In this document: positions 8,555-15,877 of the stretch, in pieces
Layout: the number at the start of each line of letters is the position of its first letter
Position numbering within the stretch: position 1 is the first letter of the stretch
Origin: Hyunsoonleella ulvae
GTDB lineage: Bacteria; Bacteroidota; Bacteroidia; Flavobacteriales; Flavobacteriaceae
Length of the DNA: 64,000 nt
Direction of reading: 5' to 3'
Assembly (NCBI RefSeq): GCF_016827605.1
Contig: NZ_JAEPJQ010000006.1
Coordinates: 62,001-126,000 of the forward strand
Program-made: the position numbers and the translations under genes
The notes under the pieces: model-generated
Told to the model about the DNA's origin: nothing
Databases searched by the model: none
What the model saw: the letters and a program-made list of their open reading frames with translations, nothing else

Positions 8555-9967
8555 TTATAAGGATGAAGGACAAACAAAATCAGTAGTAGGTAAACTTGTT
8601 TTTTTAATGGCAGCAAAACCACCTGCAATGTCAACCAGTTTATCAAATCCACGTGCTTTTAAAATAGATGCAGCAATTACAGACCGATACCCGCCAGCAC
8701 AGTGTACATAATAGGTTTTGTCCTTATCAATAACATTCATGTTGTCATTAATATAATCTAAAGCAAAATGTTGCACACTATTTCCTTTAAGATGTTCTGC
8801 AATATACTCGCCCTCCTTTCTCACATCTAAAACATGAATTGTTTCATTATTAAACTGATTTGAGAAGGCTTCGGCAGAGATTGAAGTAATAGTTTCTATG
8901 TCCTTACCAGCATTTTTCCACGCTTCAATACCTCCTTGCAAATACCCTAAGGTGTTATCGTAGCCTACACGAGATAATCTTGTAACGGTTTCCTTCTCGC
9001 GTCCTTCTGGTGTTATCAATAAAATAGGCTGTTTTAAATCTGTAATTAAGGCGCCAACCCAAGGTGCAAAACCACCATGAATCCCAATAAAAATAGAATT
9101 TGGGATATGGGCTTTAACAAATTCCTTTTCGTTGCGAACATCTAATACCAAAGCACCTTCTTGATTGGCTATGTTCTCAAAATCTTCAGGTAACAAAGGG
9201 GTGTTACCTTGTTTTAATATAGTTTCGAATGTATCATAGCCTACTTTATTCATCATTGCATTTTTTGCGAAATATTGCGGAGGAGGCGTGATGCCATCTA
9301 AAACTTCTTTAATAAATTCCTCTTTGGTCATATCTGCTCGTAAAGCATAATTGCTCTGTTTTTGCTCTCCTAAAACACCTATGGTCTCCTTACTTAAATT
9401 TTTACCACAGGCAGAGCCGGCACCATGAGCTGGATATACAATAACATCATCAGATAAGGTCATGATTTTATTTCGTAGTGAATCATATAACATTCCAGCT
9501 AAGTCTTCTTTGGTTAAATCAGATTTAATGGCTAAATCTGGGCGACCAACATCGCCTAGAAACAGGGTGTCTCCTGAAAAAATAGCATGTTCTTTCCCGT
9601 TTTCGTCTATGAGTAAAAACGTAGCAGATTCTAATGTATGCCCAGGTGTATGCAGTACCTTGATGGTAACATTACCTAATTGGAATTCTTCGTTGTCTCT
9701 AGCTTCGTGAATGTCATACTCTGTTTTAGCACCAGGTCCAAAAATTATTGCAGCACCAGTTTTTTTTGCTAAATCTACATGACCAGAAACAAAATCTGCA
9801 TGGAAATGTGTTTCAAAAATATACTTGATTTTAGCATTTTCTTTTTCTGCTTTATCTATATATTGTTGTGTTTCTCTAAGAGGATCTATTATGGCTACTT
9901 CCCCATTAGATTCTATGTAGTATGCTCCTTGCGCCAAACAACCTGTGTAGATTTGTTCTATTTTCAT
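8555..9967 (-). CDS. MBL-fold persulfide dioxygenase-like protein with two rhodanese domains
   Basis: 470-residue cytosolic protein. Residues ~1-240 are a metallo-beta-lactamase domain of the ETHE1/persulfide dioxygenase type with THFHADFVSGH (His54, His56, Asp58, His63), HTPGHT and YPAHGAGS. Two rhodanese domains follow: the first (~260-355) has LITPEGR where an active Cys would be, so is probably inactive; the second (~365-458) has the active-site loop YVHCAGGYRS. The family oxidises glutathione or other persulfides to sulfite with transfer of sulfane sulfur. Last gene of the minus-strand sulfur module behind TauE/YeeE genes. Confidence 0.92.
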   Translation of the reverse strand: MKIEQIYTGCLAQGAYYIESNGEVAIIDPLRETQQYIDKAEKENAKIKYIFETHFHADFVSGHVDLAKKTGAAIIFGPGAKTEYDIHEARDNEEFQLGNVTIKVLHTPGHTLESATFLLIDENGKEHAIFSGDTLFLGDVGRPDLAIKSDLTKEDLAGMLYDSLRNKIMTLSDDVIVYPAHGAGSACGKNLSKETIGVLGEQKQSNYALRADMTKEEFIKEVLDGITPPPQYFAKNAMMNKVGYDTFETILKQGNTPLLPEDFENIANQEGALVLDVRNEKEFVKAHIPNSIFIGIHGGFAPWVGALITDLKQPILLITPEGREKETVTRLSRVGYDNTLGYLQGGIEAWKNAGKDIETITSISAEAFSNQFNNETIHVLDVRKEGEYIAEHLKGNSVQHFALDYINDNMNVIDKDKTYYVHCAGGYRSVIAASILKARGFDKLVDIAGGFAAIKKTSLPTTDFVCPSSL

Positions 9968-9984
9968 TACAAAACTATTTTGTC

Positions 9985-10004
9985 ATTCCCTCGAAGGAGG
10001 GAAT
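9985..10004. repeat. REP-like palindrome
   Basis: ATTCCCTC, loop GAAG, GAGGGAAT: a perfect 8-bp stem preceded by GTC. Found between the MBL/rhodanese gene and the TauE gene. Same geometry and GTCATTCC head as the palindrome at 49358-49377. Confidence 0.7.
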
Positions 10005-10074
10005 CTTTTAAATAATACATTATAAAATTACTAATCCTGCTTGTTATGGTATGTAACTATTATCACATTTAAAT

Positions 10075-10866
10075 TTATTTTAACTCTCTGTAAATAATAT
10101 AGGTAGCCATAATGAGTATGAAATACCCAAAACTTTTTTTGAGTTTTTCTCCACTGATAAATTTTGATAGATACACACCTAAAATAATACCTAATATTGC
10201 TATACCTGTGAATGTTAAAAGAAATCCCCATTCTATATTTAAAGTTTGTACATCTCCAATAAAGCCTATTAAGGAATTTATGGTTACTATAATTAAAGAT
10301 GTACCTACTGCTTTTTTCATGGGAATATTTGCCCAAAGTACAAGTGCTGGTACGTATAAAAAACCGCCACCAGCTCCTATAATTCCTGTAATTGTACCAA
10401 TAACTAAACCTTGTGCAAATGTTTTATAATAAGGTTGACTTTTAGAATTTGTTATCTTGTTTTTTCCATTTTTTATCATGGAATAAGAGGCAATTATCAT
10501 GATGATGGCGAAAAATATCATCATACCCATATCCTTTGTAAGGTTGAAACTTCCTATGCCGAATAATGTGTCTGGAATCCCGGGTACTAAATAACGCCTT
10601 GATAGATATACCGCAACAAACGATGGGAATGAGAATGCTAATCCTGTTTTAAAATCTACCAATCCTTTTTTGTGTTTTTGATATGTACCTACCAAGGACG
10701 ATGTCCCCACCACAAATAACGAATAAGCTGTTGCTAACACTGGGTTATAGCCTAGTAGGTATACCAGTAAGGGAACGGTCAATATGGAGCCACCACCGCC
10801 AATTAGCCCTAAAACCAAACCTACAATTAGAGCACCAATATATCCTACAATGTGTACGGAATTCAT
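10075..10866 (-). CDS. TauE/SafE family permease (sulfite/sulfonate exporter-like)
   Basis: Integral membrane protein of 263 residues with about eight hydrophobic segments. It shows the family hallmarks: an early glycine-rich turn LGLIGGGGSILTVPLLVYLLG and the second repeat TGIIGAGGGFLYVPALVL. TauE/SafE proteins move sulfur oxyanions such as sulfite across the inner membrane. Its start codon abuts the stop of the YeeE-like gene upstream, so the genes are co-transcribed. Beside a persulfide dioxygenase, export of the sulfite produced is a reasonable role (inference). Confidence 0.9.
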   Translation of the reverse strand: MNSVHIVGYIGALIVGLVLGLIGGGGSILTVPLLVYLLGYNPVLATAYSLFVVGTSSLVGTYQKHKKGLVDFKTGLAFSFPSFVAVYLSRRYLVPGIPDTLFGIGSFNLTKDMGMMIFFAIIMIIASYSMIKNGKNKITNSKSQPYYKTFAQGLVIGTITGIIGAGGGFLYVPALVLWANIPMKKAVGTSLIIVTINSLIGFIGDVQTLNIEWGFLLTFTGIAILGIILGVYLSKFISGEKLKKSFGYFILIMATYIIYRELK

Positions 10867-11280
10867 TTAATGGGGCAATTTGTTTTTTAGGAGTCCGTAA
10901 ATAAAGGTTCCAAATATGGCAGCTGTTATAACGATTAGCATACTCCACACTCCTGTACCTAAAAGAATATACATGGGGCCAGGACAAGCACCGATAAGCG
11001 CCCAGCCAAAACCAAAAATTGTCCCACCAATTATGTAGCGTATAAATCCGTTCTCCTTTTTTGGTACAAAAATAGCTGCACCCTTTATGCTTTTTATGTA
11101 ACCTCTTTTAGAAATCTGTAAAAACAAAATACCTGATGCTATAGCAGTACCTATGATGCCATACATATGAAAAGATTGGAAACGAAACATCTCGTAGATG
11201 CGATACCATGATACGGCTTCTGATTTTACTAGAACTATGCCGAAAAAGATACCAACCAATAGAAATTTTAATGCTTTCAT
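10867..11280 (-). CDS. YeeE/YedE (DUF6691) half-transporter, second subunit
   Basis: 137-residue membrane protein with four hydrophobic segments and the motif GWALIGACPGPMYILLG, whose Cys is conserved in the YeeE/YedE thiosulfate-transporter superfamily. Together with the gene 4 bases upstream it makes a split version of the larger YeeE protein, in which conserved cysteines pass thiosulfate through the membrane. Tight spacing (4 bases before, none after) indicates one operon. Substrate assignment as thiosulfate or other sulfane sulfur comes from the family. Confidence 0.88.
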   Translation of the reverse strand: MKALKFLLVGIFFGIVLVKSEAVSWYRIYEMFRFQSFHMYGIIGTAIASGILFLQISKRGYIKSIKGAAIFVPKKENGFIRYIIGGTIFGFGWALIGACPGPMYILLGTGVWSMLIVITAAIFGTFIYGLLKNKLPH

Positions 11281-11284
11281 AAGG

Positions 11285-11842
11285 TTAAAAAATTAAGGGT
11301 AAAATAAAGTTTGTCATGATTAGTCCACCAATAAAAAAACCGATAACGGCTATTAGTGATGGTTTTTGTAAACTGCTCAAGCCAGTAATGGCATGACCAG
11401 AGGTACAACCTCCTGCATATCTGGTTCCGAAGCCAACTAATAAGCCCCCTATTACCAATAGTAAAATTGCTTTTGGAGATGCCAAAACATCTAGGCTATA
11501 CATTTCGTTGGGTACTAATGTTTGTCCCGGGTTGTTAAACCCCATAGTTTTGAGTTCTGTTATTGTGGTTGGGTTTAAATCTGTATTTGAGTTGTTTGAC
11601 AAAAATTGTATTGCAATAAAACCACCAATAATGGCACCTAAAACAACGGTAAGATTCCATATTTGTTCTTTCCATTTAAAATTGAAAAAGTCGGCAAACT
11701 TCCCTGCTCCGGCTATAGTACACAGGGTTCGTAGGTTTGAGGACATACCAAATGTTTTTCCAAAGTATAGCAGTAGCGCCATGACTAAGGCAATTAGTGG
11801 ACCTGAAATATACCAAGGCCAAGGATTTAAAATAGTTTCCAT
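11285..11842 (-). CDS. YeeE/YedE family half-transporter, first subunit
   Basis: 185-residue membrane protein with about five hydrophobic segments and the signature RYAGGCTSGHAITG, carrying the conserved Cys of the YeeE/YedE family. It is the first gene of the minus-strand transport genes, 4 bases upstream of its partner at 10867. Upstream lies a 47-bp near-palindrome and then the Crp/Fnr gene in the same orientation. The pair probably imports thiosulfate-like sulfur compounds; the direction and substrate are inferred from family knowledge. Confidence 0.9.
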   Translation of the reverse strand: METILNPWPWYISGPLIALVMALLLYFGKTFGMSSNLRTLCTIAGAGKFADFFNFKWKEQIWNLTVVLGAIIGGFIAIQFLSNNSNTDLNPTTITELKTMGFNNPGQTLVPNEMYSLDVLASPKAILLLVIGGLLVGFGTRYAGGCTSGHAITGLSSLQKPSLIAVIGFFIGGLIMTNFILPLIF

Positions 11843-11874
11843 GTTTAGAGTTTTTATGCGAATTTATGATGAGA

Positions 11875-11921
11875 ACTTGTAAGTTCTTGTAATACATGTT
11901 ACATAACAAGAAGTTACAAGT
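11875..11921 (-). promoter_or_regulatory. 47-bp near-palindrome upstream of the YeeE operon
   Basis: 21-bp arms around the centre ATGTT: ACTTGTAAGTTCTTGTAATAC mirrored with 17 of 21 pairs matching. Nested inside is GTAA-N6-TTAC. It ends 33 bases before the start of the YeeE gene. There is no T run on the minus strand, so an operator is more likely than a terminator. The Crp/Fnr-family regulator encoded immediately upstream is the obvious candidate ligand. Confidence 0.55.
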
Positions 11922-12030
11922 GATAATTTTATAATGAAGTTGGTGGATGGGGGAGTTGGGAATGGAATCTTCGCACATGTTGGATAGAAGTTGTTGTTGT
12001 CATACTTGTCGGTAAGTAGACTCAAAAAAA

Positions 12031-12666
12031 TTAAAACACTTCTATTTTGTTTCGGCTTAGTTTTATTTTGTTTTGGTTTTCTAACTGTTTTAGTATACGT
12101 GACACTACTACACGCGAGGTGTGCAAATCTTCAGCAATGTCCTGGTGTTTTACAATAATGGTGCTAGAGTTGTAGAGTTGGGTTTTGTTGATGAGGTACT
12201 TGTAAAGGCGTTCATCCATTTTCATGAATGCTATATTATCTATGGCTTCTAACATTTCGTCAAAACGGGATTGGTAACTTTCCAAAATAAAATTTCGCCA
12301 GCTGGCATTATTGTGAAACCATTTTTGCATGTTTTCAACGGGAATAAGTAGTAGTTTAGAATCTTTTTCGGCCACTGCTCGTATTTTACTTTTTGTGGTG
12401 CCCATACAGCAGGTAAGTGACATGGTACAGGTTTCCCCAGCTTCTAGAAAATAAATTAAAAGTTCGTTACCTAGATGGTCCTCACGTAATATTTTAATGT
12501 TTCCTTCTAATAGTAAAGGGATATGTAGTAGTGGTTGGTTAATGTCAATAATAATATCATTAGCAGTGTACGTGGCTATTTTGCCTATACTTTCTATTTC
12601 TTGTAAAAGCGTATGGTCTAGAACGTGACTAAATTTTTGTTGTAGTAGTGTGGAAGTCATAGTCAA
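12031..12666 (-). CDS. Crp/Fnr family transcriptional regulator
   Basis: 211-residue regulator: cyclic-nucleotide-binding-like beta roll at about 15-125 and a winged helix-turn-helix at about 145-210 (DIAEDLHTSRVVVSRILKQLE). It lacks the typical Arg/Ser phosphate cassette for cAMP. It carries a cysteine cluster Cys80, Cys86, Cys87 (ETCTMSLTCCMG) in the position where a ligand or redox signal would act. Located directly upstream of the sulfur transport and persulfide genes in the same orientation, it is probably their regulator, perhaps sensing sulfane sulfur through the cysteines (inference). A start two residues later is equally possible. Confidence 0.9.
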   Translation of the reverse strand: MTMTSTLLQQKFSHVLDHTLLQEIESIGKIATYTANDIIIDINQPLLHIPLLLEGNIKILREDHLGNELLIYFLEAGETCTMSLTCCMGTTKSKIRAVAEKDSKLLLIPVENMQKWFHNNASWRNFILESYQSRFDEMLEAIDNIAFMKMDERLYKYLINKTQLYNSSTIIVKHQDIAEDLHTSRVVVSRILKQLENQNKIKLSRNKIEVF

Positions 12667-12696
12667 AAATAATCATTTCGAATTTTGAAATAAAAG

Positions 12697-12729
12697 TTTG
12701 GTTAAGATTTAATAAAAAATGTATATTTG
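12697..12729 (+). promoter_or_regulatory. Promoter of tRNA-Arg
   Basis: TTTG (12697-12700), 21 bases, then TATATTTG (12722-12729), 14 bases before the mature tRNA. This agrees with the Bacteroidetes sigma-ABfr promoter form. Confidence 0.7.
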
Positions 12730-12743
12730 CAGCCACTAAAAAA

Positions 12744-12817
12744 GGCCTCGTAGTTCAACTGAATAGAATACCTGATTACGGCTCAGGCGGTTGCAGGTTT
12801 GAATCCTGCCGAGGTCA
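12744..12817 (+). tRNA. tRNA-Arg (anticodon ACG)
   Basis: Complete cloverleaf of 74 bases: acceptor GGCCTCG/CGAGGTC with discriminator A, D-stem GTTC/GAAT, anticodon stem CCTGA/TCAGG around the loop TTACGGC (anticodon ACG, read as inosine CG), variable loop CGGTT, T-stem GCAGG/CCTGC with loop TTTGAAT. CCA is not encoded. The 3' end is repeated downstream at 12912-12929. Confidence 0.95.
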
Positions 12818-12820
12818 CGA
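12803..12820 (+). repeat. Direct repeat, tRNA 3' end (copy 1)
   Basis: ATCCTGCCGAGGTCACGA covers the T-stem 3' strand, acceptor 3' strand and three flanking bases of tRNA-Arg. The same 18 bases occur at 12912-12929. tRNA 3' ends are the usual attB sites of tyrosine integrases, so this looks like an attachment-site duplication. Confidence 0.8.
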
Positions 12821-12827
12821 ATAAAAC

Positions 12828-12877
12828 AAAATCCCAGTGTTAAATCAAGCTTGCTTGAATTTATAAGCTGGGATTTT
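12828..12877 (+). terminator. Terminator after tRNA-Arg
   Basis: AAAATCCCAG (12828-12837) pairs with CTGGGATTTT (12868-12877), with an inner CAAGC/GCTTG hairpin, followed by TGTTTTT. It lies 11 bases after the tRNA. Confidence 0.75.
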
Positions 12878-12911
12878 TGTTTTTCAAAGCGGAGCTTTGT
12901 TAGGATATATT

Positions 12912-12929
12912 ATCCTGCCGAGGTCACGA
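12912..12929 (+). repeat. Direct repeat, tRNA 3' end (copy 2)
   Basis: Exact 18-base copy of the tRNA-Arg 3' end, 109 bases downstream of copy 1. It is followed by its own terminator-like hairpin (ACGAAAC ... GTTTCGT plus a T run ending about 12970). Nothing resembling an integrase lies between the copies, so any element that used the site is gone or the copy arose by local duplication. Confidence 0.8.
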
Positions 12930-13278
12930 AACGGGACAAATTCTTAAAATTAAGATTGTTTCGTTTTTTTGTCTCAAATCTTTTGTTGATGCTGGAAATT
13001 CTCCAAAGTAGTAGATTAATATGCATGGTATGATTTTTTTTATTTGGAAAACTGAATTTATTTTAAAATATCAAACCAGTGAGCAGTCTTTTACTACCAA
13101 TATATGATTCAATGTGTTTTTTGTCTTAATAAAACTACAAGAATCAAAGCATTTAGATTTTTTGTTTAACCTTATATATTGTATGAATCTCATATTTTGT
13201 ATTTTCTATTTAAATAATTAATGTTTTTGTAGTTTGTAACATGTTGTTTTTTAGTTATTTGTATTAATTATTTGTTAA

Positions 13279-13294
13279 TGGCATAGCTTTGGCT
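13279..13294 (+). promoter_or_regulatory. Candidate sigma54 promoter upstream of the sigma-region-4-like gene
   Basis: TGGCATAGCTTTGGCT has GG and GC at the exact -24/-12 spacing of the consensus TGGCACGnnnnTTGCA, with one deviation in the -12 TTGC (TGGC). It lies 22 bases before the ATG at 13317. A sigma54-dependent activator is encoded 1.2 kb downstream. Confidence 0.55.
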
Positions 13295-13316
13295 TATCTA
13301 TAAATCATTAAGAACA

Positions 13317-13754
13317 ATGATTAAACAAAATATGGAAAACTTAAATATTAGTACGGATATGGAAATTACGAAAAACTTAGATTTAAATAGTAGTATTATC
13401 AAGAATAGTATTGATAGACTTACTTTAAAAATGCAATTTTTATTAAAAAAACTTTCATTCAGAAAAACAGAATTAAAAGTTTTAAAAAATCCAGTAAGTA
13501 ATGAGAATATAAACACTAGGAATTTTAATAGAGCCTCAGCTTCAACAAACTTATATAGTGTTGATGACAAATATTCGAAATTCAATGAATGCCTTGATAA
13601 CATGCCAACGATCCAAAGAAAAGCATTTAAAATGAAAACGTTTGCGCAATATAAAACAGCTTTTATTTGTAAAGATTTGGGTATTACCGAAGATGCGTTT
13701 TGGGGTTACATAAGTAAGTCTAGAAAAGAACTAATGATAGCTTTGGATCTTTAA
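13317..13754 (+). CDS. Sigma-70 region 4-like DNA-binding protein
   Basis: 145-residue protein without a recognisable sigma region 2. The C-terminal half (about residues 85-143) reads like sigma-70 region 4: FNECLDNMPTIQRKAFKMK, then a helix-turn-helix KDLGITEDAFWGYISKSRKEL. The N-terminal half is Lys/Asn/Ser-rich and low in complexity. It may be an orphan sigma-like regulator or an anti-sigma decoy; the function is unknown. Possible starts are the ATG at 13317 or the ATG at 13332; the latter leaves a more normal leader behind the sigma54-type promoter. A 37-base gap to the LytTR gene suggests co-transcription. Confidence 0.72.
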   Translation: MIKQNMENLNISTDMEITKNLDLNSSIIKNSIDRLTLKMQFLLKKLSFRKTELKVLKNPVSNENINTRNFNRASASTNLYSVDDKYSKFNECLDNMPTIQRKAFKMKTFAQYKTAFICKDLGITEDAFWGYISKSRKELMIALDL

Positions 13755-13791
13755 CTTTTTGAAATATTATTAACTTAAAACTGATAAGGCT

Positions 13792-14292
13792 ATGTTATCA
13801 TTTAATTACCAAGCACCAATTTATACATTCATGTCTATCGTGGATAATATTAACTATCTCTATGAAGAAGTATCTGCAAATAAAATTAATGCCGACACTA
13901 ATGCTTTAGAGGAAGAAGTTGATCAAAATAGTGATACTTCTGTAGAACCCATAAATTGTAAAGGACGTATTTTAACATGTTACCGTAATGACCTCTTAGT
14001 TGTAAATGCCTCTGACATAGCTTTTATTTACAAAGAAAATGCTATTACCTATGTTGTAACTCTTGACGGTAAACGAAGCATTACCAATGATAGTTTAGAT
14101 AGTTTGTTTGAAGTATTAGACCATCATTTTTTCTTTAGGGTAAATAGACAAATTATAGTAAGAGTTTCAGCTATAAAAAGGATAATTAAAATGGGTAGTG
14201 GACTAAAAGTTGAAACACATCCGTCATCTGAAAATCTAATTATTGTAGGGAAAAACAAAACCTTTGCTTTTAAGAAATGGCTGAATGGTTAA
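13792..14292 (+). CDS. LytTR-domain DNA-binding protein
   Basis: 166 residues. There is no receiver domain; the N-terminal ~55 residues are unassigned and acidic (ALEEEVDQNSD). Residues ~65-166 form a LytTR domain: ASDIAFIYKENAITYVVTLDGK, the FFRVNRQIIVRVSAIKRI recognition segment, and KTFAFKKWL at the end. LytTR domains bind pairs of ~9-bp direct repeats about 21 bp apart. The lack of a receiver means it is controlled otherwise than by direct phosphorylation. It is part of the local regulator cluster. Confidence 0.85.
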   Translation: MLSFNYQAPIYTFMSIVDNINYLYEEVSANKINADTNALEEEVDQNSDTSVEPINCKGRILTCYRNDLLVVNASDIAFIYKENAITYVVTLDGKRSITNDSLDSLFEVLDHHFFFRVNRQIIVRVSAIKRIIKMGSGLKVETHPSSENLIIVGKNKTFAFKKWLNG

Positions 14293-14485
14293 GTTTTTTT
14301 TGAAAGATTAAACAAAGCGAAACTAAAACTAATTCTTTTAAGAAAAATAAGCGCATAATACATTATTTAACAATCAAATAGGTAAAAATACTTTATATTT
14401 ATTAGGTTATTGGTTAACTTCCAAAAGTTTGATATAGAAACATCAGTATAGTATTCTGCTGTTTATTTTAAGATAGAAACGTATA

Positions 14486-15874
14486 ATGGGGAAAGTTCTT
14501 ATTGTAGAAGACGAATTTATAATAGCTCAAGATTTACGAGGTATAGTTTCCGGTTTGGGTTATGCAGTAATGGGCATGGCAAAGTCAGCAAAAGAAGCCA
14601 TCGCGAAAATAGAAAACGAACGTCCCGATTTAGTTTTACTTGATATTAATTTAATTGGAGACGTTAAGGGTACAGATCTAGCAATAACACTAAAGGAGCA
14701 ATATGGACTAAATTTTATATACATTACTTCGTTCTCAGACTCGGAAACCCTTCATGAAATGATGCAAACAGATCCGTTAGGTTATATACTTAAGCCATTT
14801 GATGATCGTGATATTAGGGTTGCTTTAGAATTAGGTTTTAGTAAAATGGATGCCGAAGTATCTGTAGTAAAGAAGCCAAAACAAGACGCCTCTTCCTCAT
14901 CTGAAATCTATACAGATCTAGATGCTACACATATTATAGGAGAAAGCAATGTTATAACAAATACATTAAAACAAGTACAAAAAGTTGCATTTACTGATGT
15001 AACTGTACTTATTCATGGTGAGACAGGAACTGGTAAAGAACTAATTATGGAAGCCATTCATAAAAGTTCACCAAGAAAAAATAAGCCATTGATAAAAGTA
15101 AACTGTGCCGCCTTACCTGCTGATTTAATAGAATCTGTGTTATTTGGTCATGAAAAGGGAAGTTTTACTGGAGCTACCGAAAAAAAAATTGGAAAGTTTG
15201 AACAGGCCAATGGTGGTACTTTATTTTTAGACGAAATTGGAGAACTGCCTTTAAGTAGTCAATCTAAGTTACTGCGTTGTATTCAAGAAAAAGAAATTGA
15301 AACAGTAGGCGGTATTATGTCTAAAAAAATTGATGTTCGTATCATTGCTGCTACCAATAGAACTTTAGAAGAAGAAGTAACTAAAGGAAACTTTAGAGCA
15401 GATTTGTTTTTTAGATTAAGTATTTTTCCAATAGCTGTGCCTCCTTTAAGAGAGCGTGGAAAAGATATTGAATTATTAGCCAATTATTTCATGGATCGTT
15501 TTTCAAAAAAAATTAATAGACCACGTCCGGAATTGGGAAAAGATAATCTTAAACATATAATGAATTATAATTGGCCAGGTAATGTAAGAGAGCTGCAGCA
15601 TTTTGTAGAACGTGGTATTTTATTGGCGGAGGATAATATATTATTTAACTCATTAACTACTAAAGGTACAACGCACTCTGATAATTCAGAGAAATCGTTC
15701 GAACTAAAATCACTTCAAGATGTAGAACGAGATCAAATTATTCAAACTTTAAAGTTTTGCAAAGGTAAAATACGTGGTGCAGGCGGTGCTGCAGAAATTC
15801 TTAAACTACACCCAAGTACTCTTGATTTTAGGATTAAAAAGCTTGATATTAAAAAAGATAGCGATTACAAGTAA
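14486..15874 (+). CDS. Sigma54-dependent response regulator (NtrC family)
   Basis: 462 residues with three domains: receiver (~1-120, VEDE pocket, phospho-acceptor in VLLDINLIGD near residue 54, ILKPFDD), AAA+ sigma54-interaction domain (~150-385) with Walker A GETGTGKE, sigma54-contact loop GSFTGATEKK (GSFTGA for GAFTGA), Walker B GGTLFLDEIGE and the arginine fingers region FRADLFFRL, and a C-terminal Fis-type HTH (GGAAEILKLHPSTLDFRIKKL). It activates sigma54 promoters. Candidate targets are nearby at 13279 and 16771. The cognate kinase may be the HisKA_2 protein at 16923. A 193-base leader precedes it. Confidence 0.96.
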   Translation: MGKVLIVEDEFIIAQDLRGIVSGLGYAVMGMAKSAKEAIAKIENERPDLVLLDINLIGDVKGTDLAITLKEQYGLNFIYITSFSDSETLHEMMQTDPLGYILKPFDDRDIRVALELGFSKMDAEVSVVKKPKQDASSSSEIYTDLDATHIIGESNVITNTLKQVQKVAFTDVTVLIHGETGTGKELIMEAIHKSSPRKNKPLIKVNCAALPADLIESVLFGHEKGSFTGATEKKIGKFEQANGGTLFLDEIGELPLSSQSKLLRCIQEKEIETVGGIMSKKIDVRIIAATNRTLEEEVTKGNFRADLFFRLSIFPIAVPPLRERGKDIELLANYFMDRFSKKINRPRPELGKDNLKHIMNYNWPGNVRELQHFVERGILLAEDNILFNSLTTKGTTHSDNSEKSFELKSLQDVERDQIIQTLKFCKGKIRGAGGAAEILKLHPSTLDFRIKKLDIKKDSDYK

Positions 15875-15877
15875 GTA

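Larger units (their letters stand above)
12818..13316. other. Intergenic region after tRNA-Arg
   Basis: Holds the tRNA terminator (12828-12877), a small CAAAGC/GCTTTG hairpin (12885-12899), the repeated tRNA end (12912-12929), a second terminator-like hairpin (about 12925-12970) and a sigma54-type promoter (13279-13294). The remaining 13034-13278 is AT-rich and I see nothing coding in it. Confidence 0.6.

Noticed and set aside
12851-13033. 60-codon open frame across the duplicated tRNA end
   Set aside because: It overlaps a terminator and the repeated tRNA 3' end, is rich in Phe/Leu/Ser from AT-rich sequence and has no family pattern.
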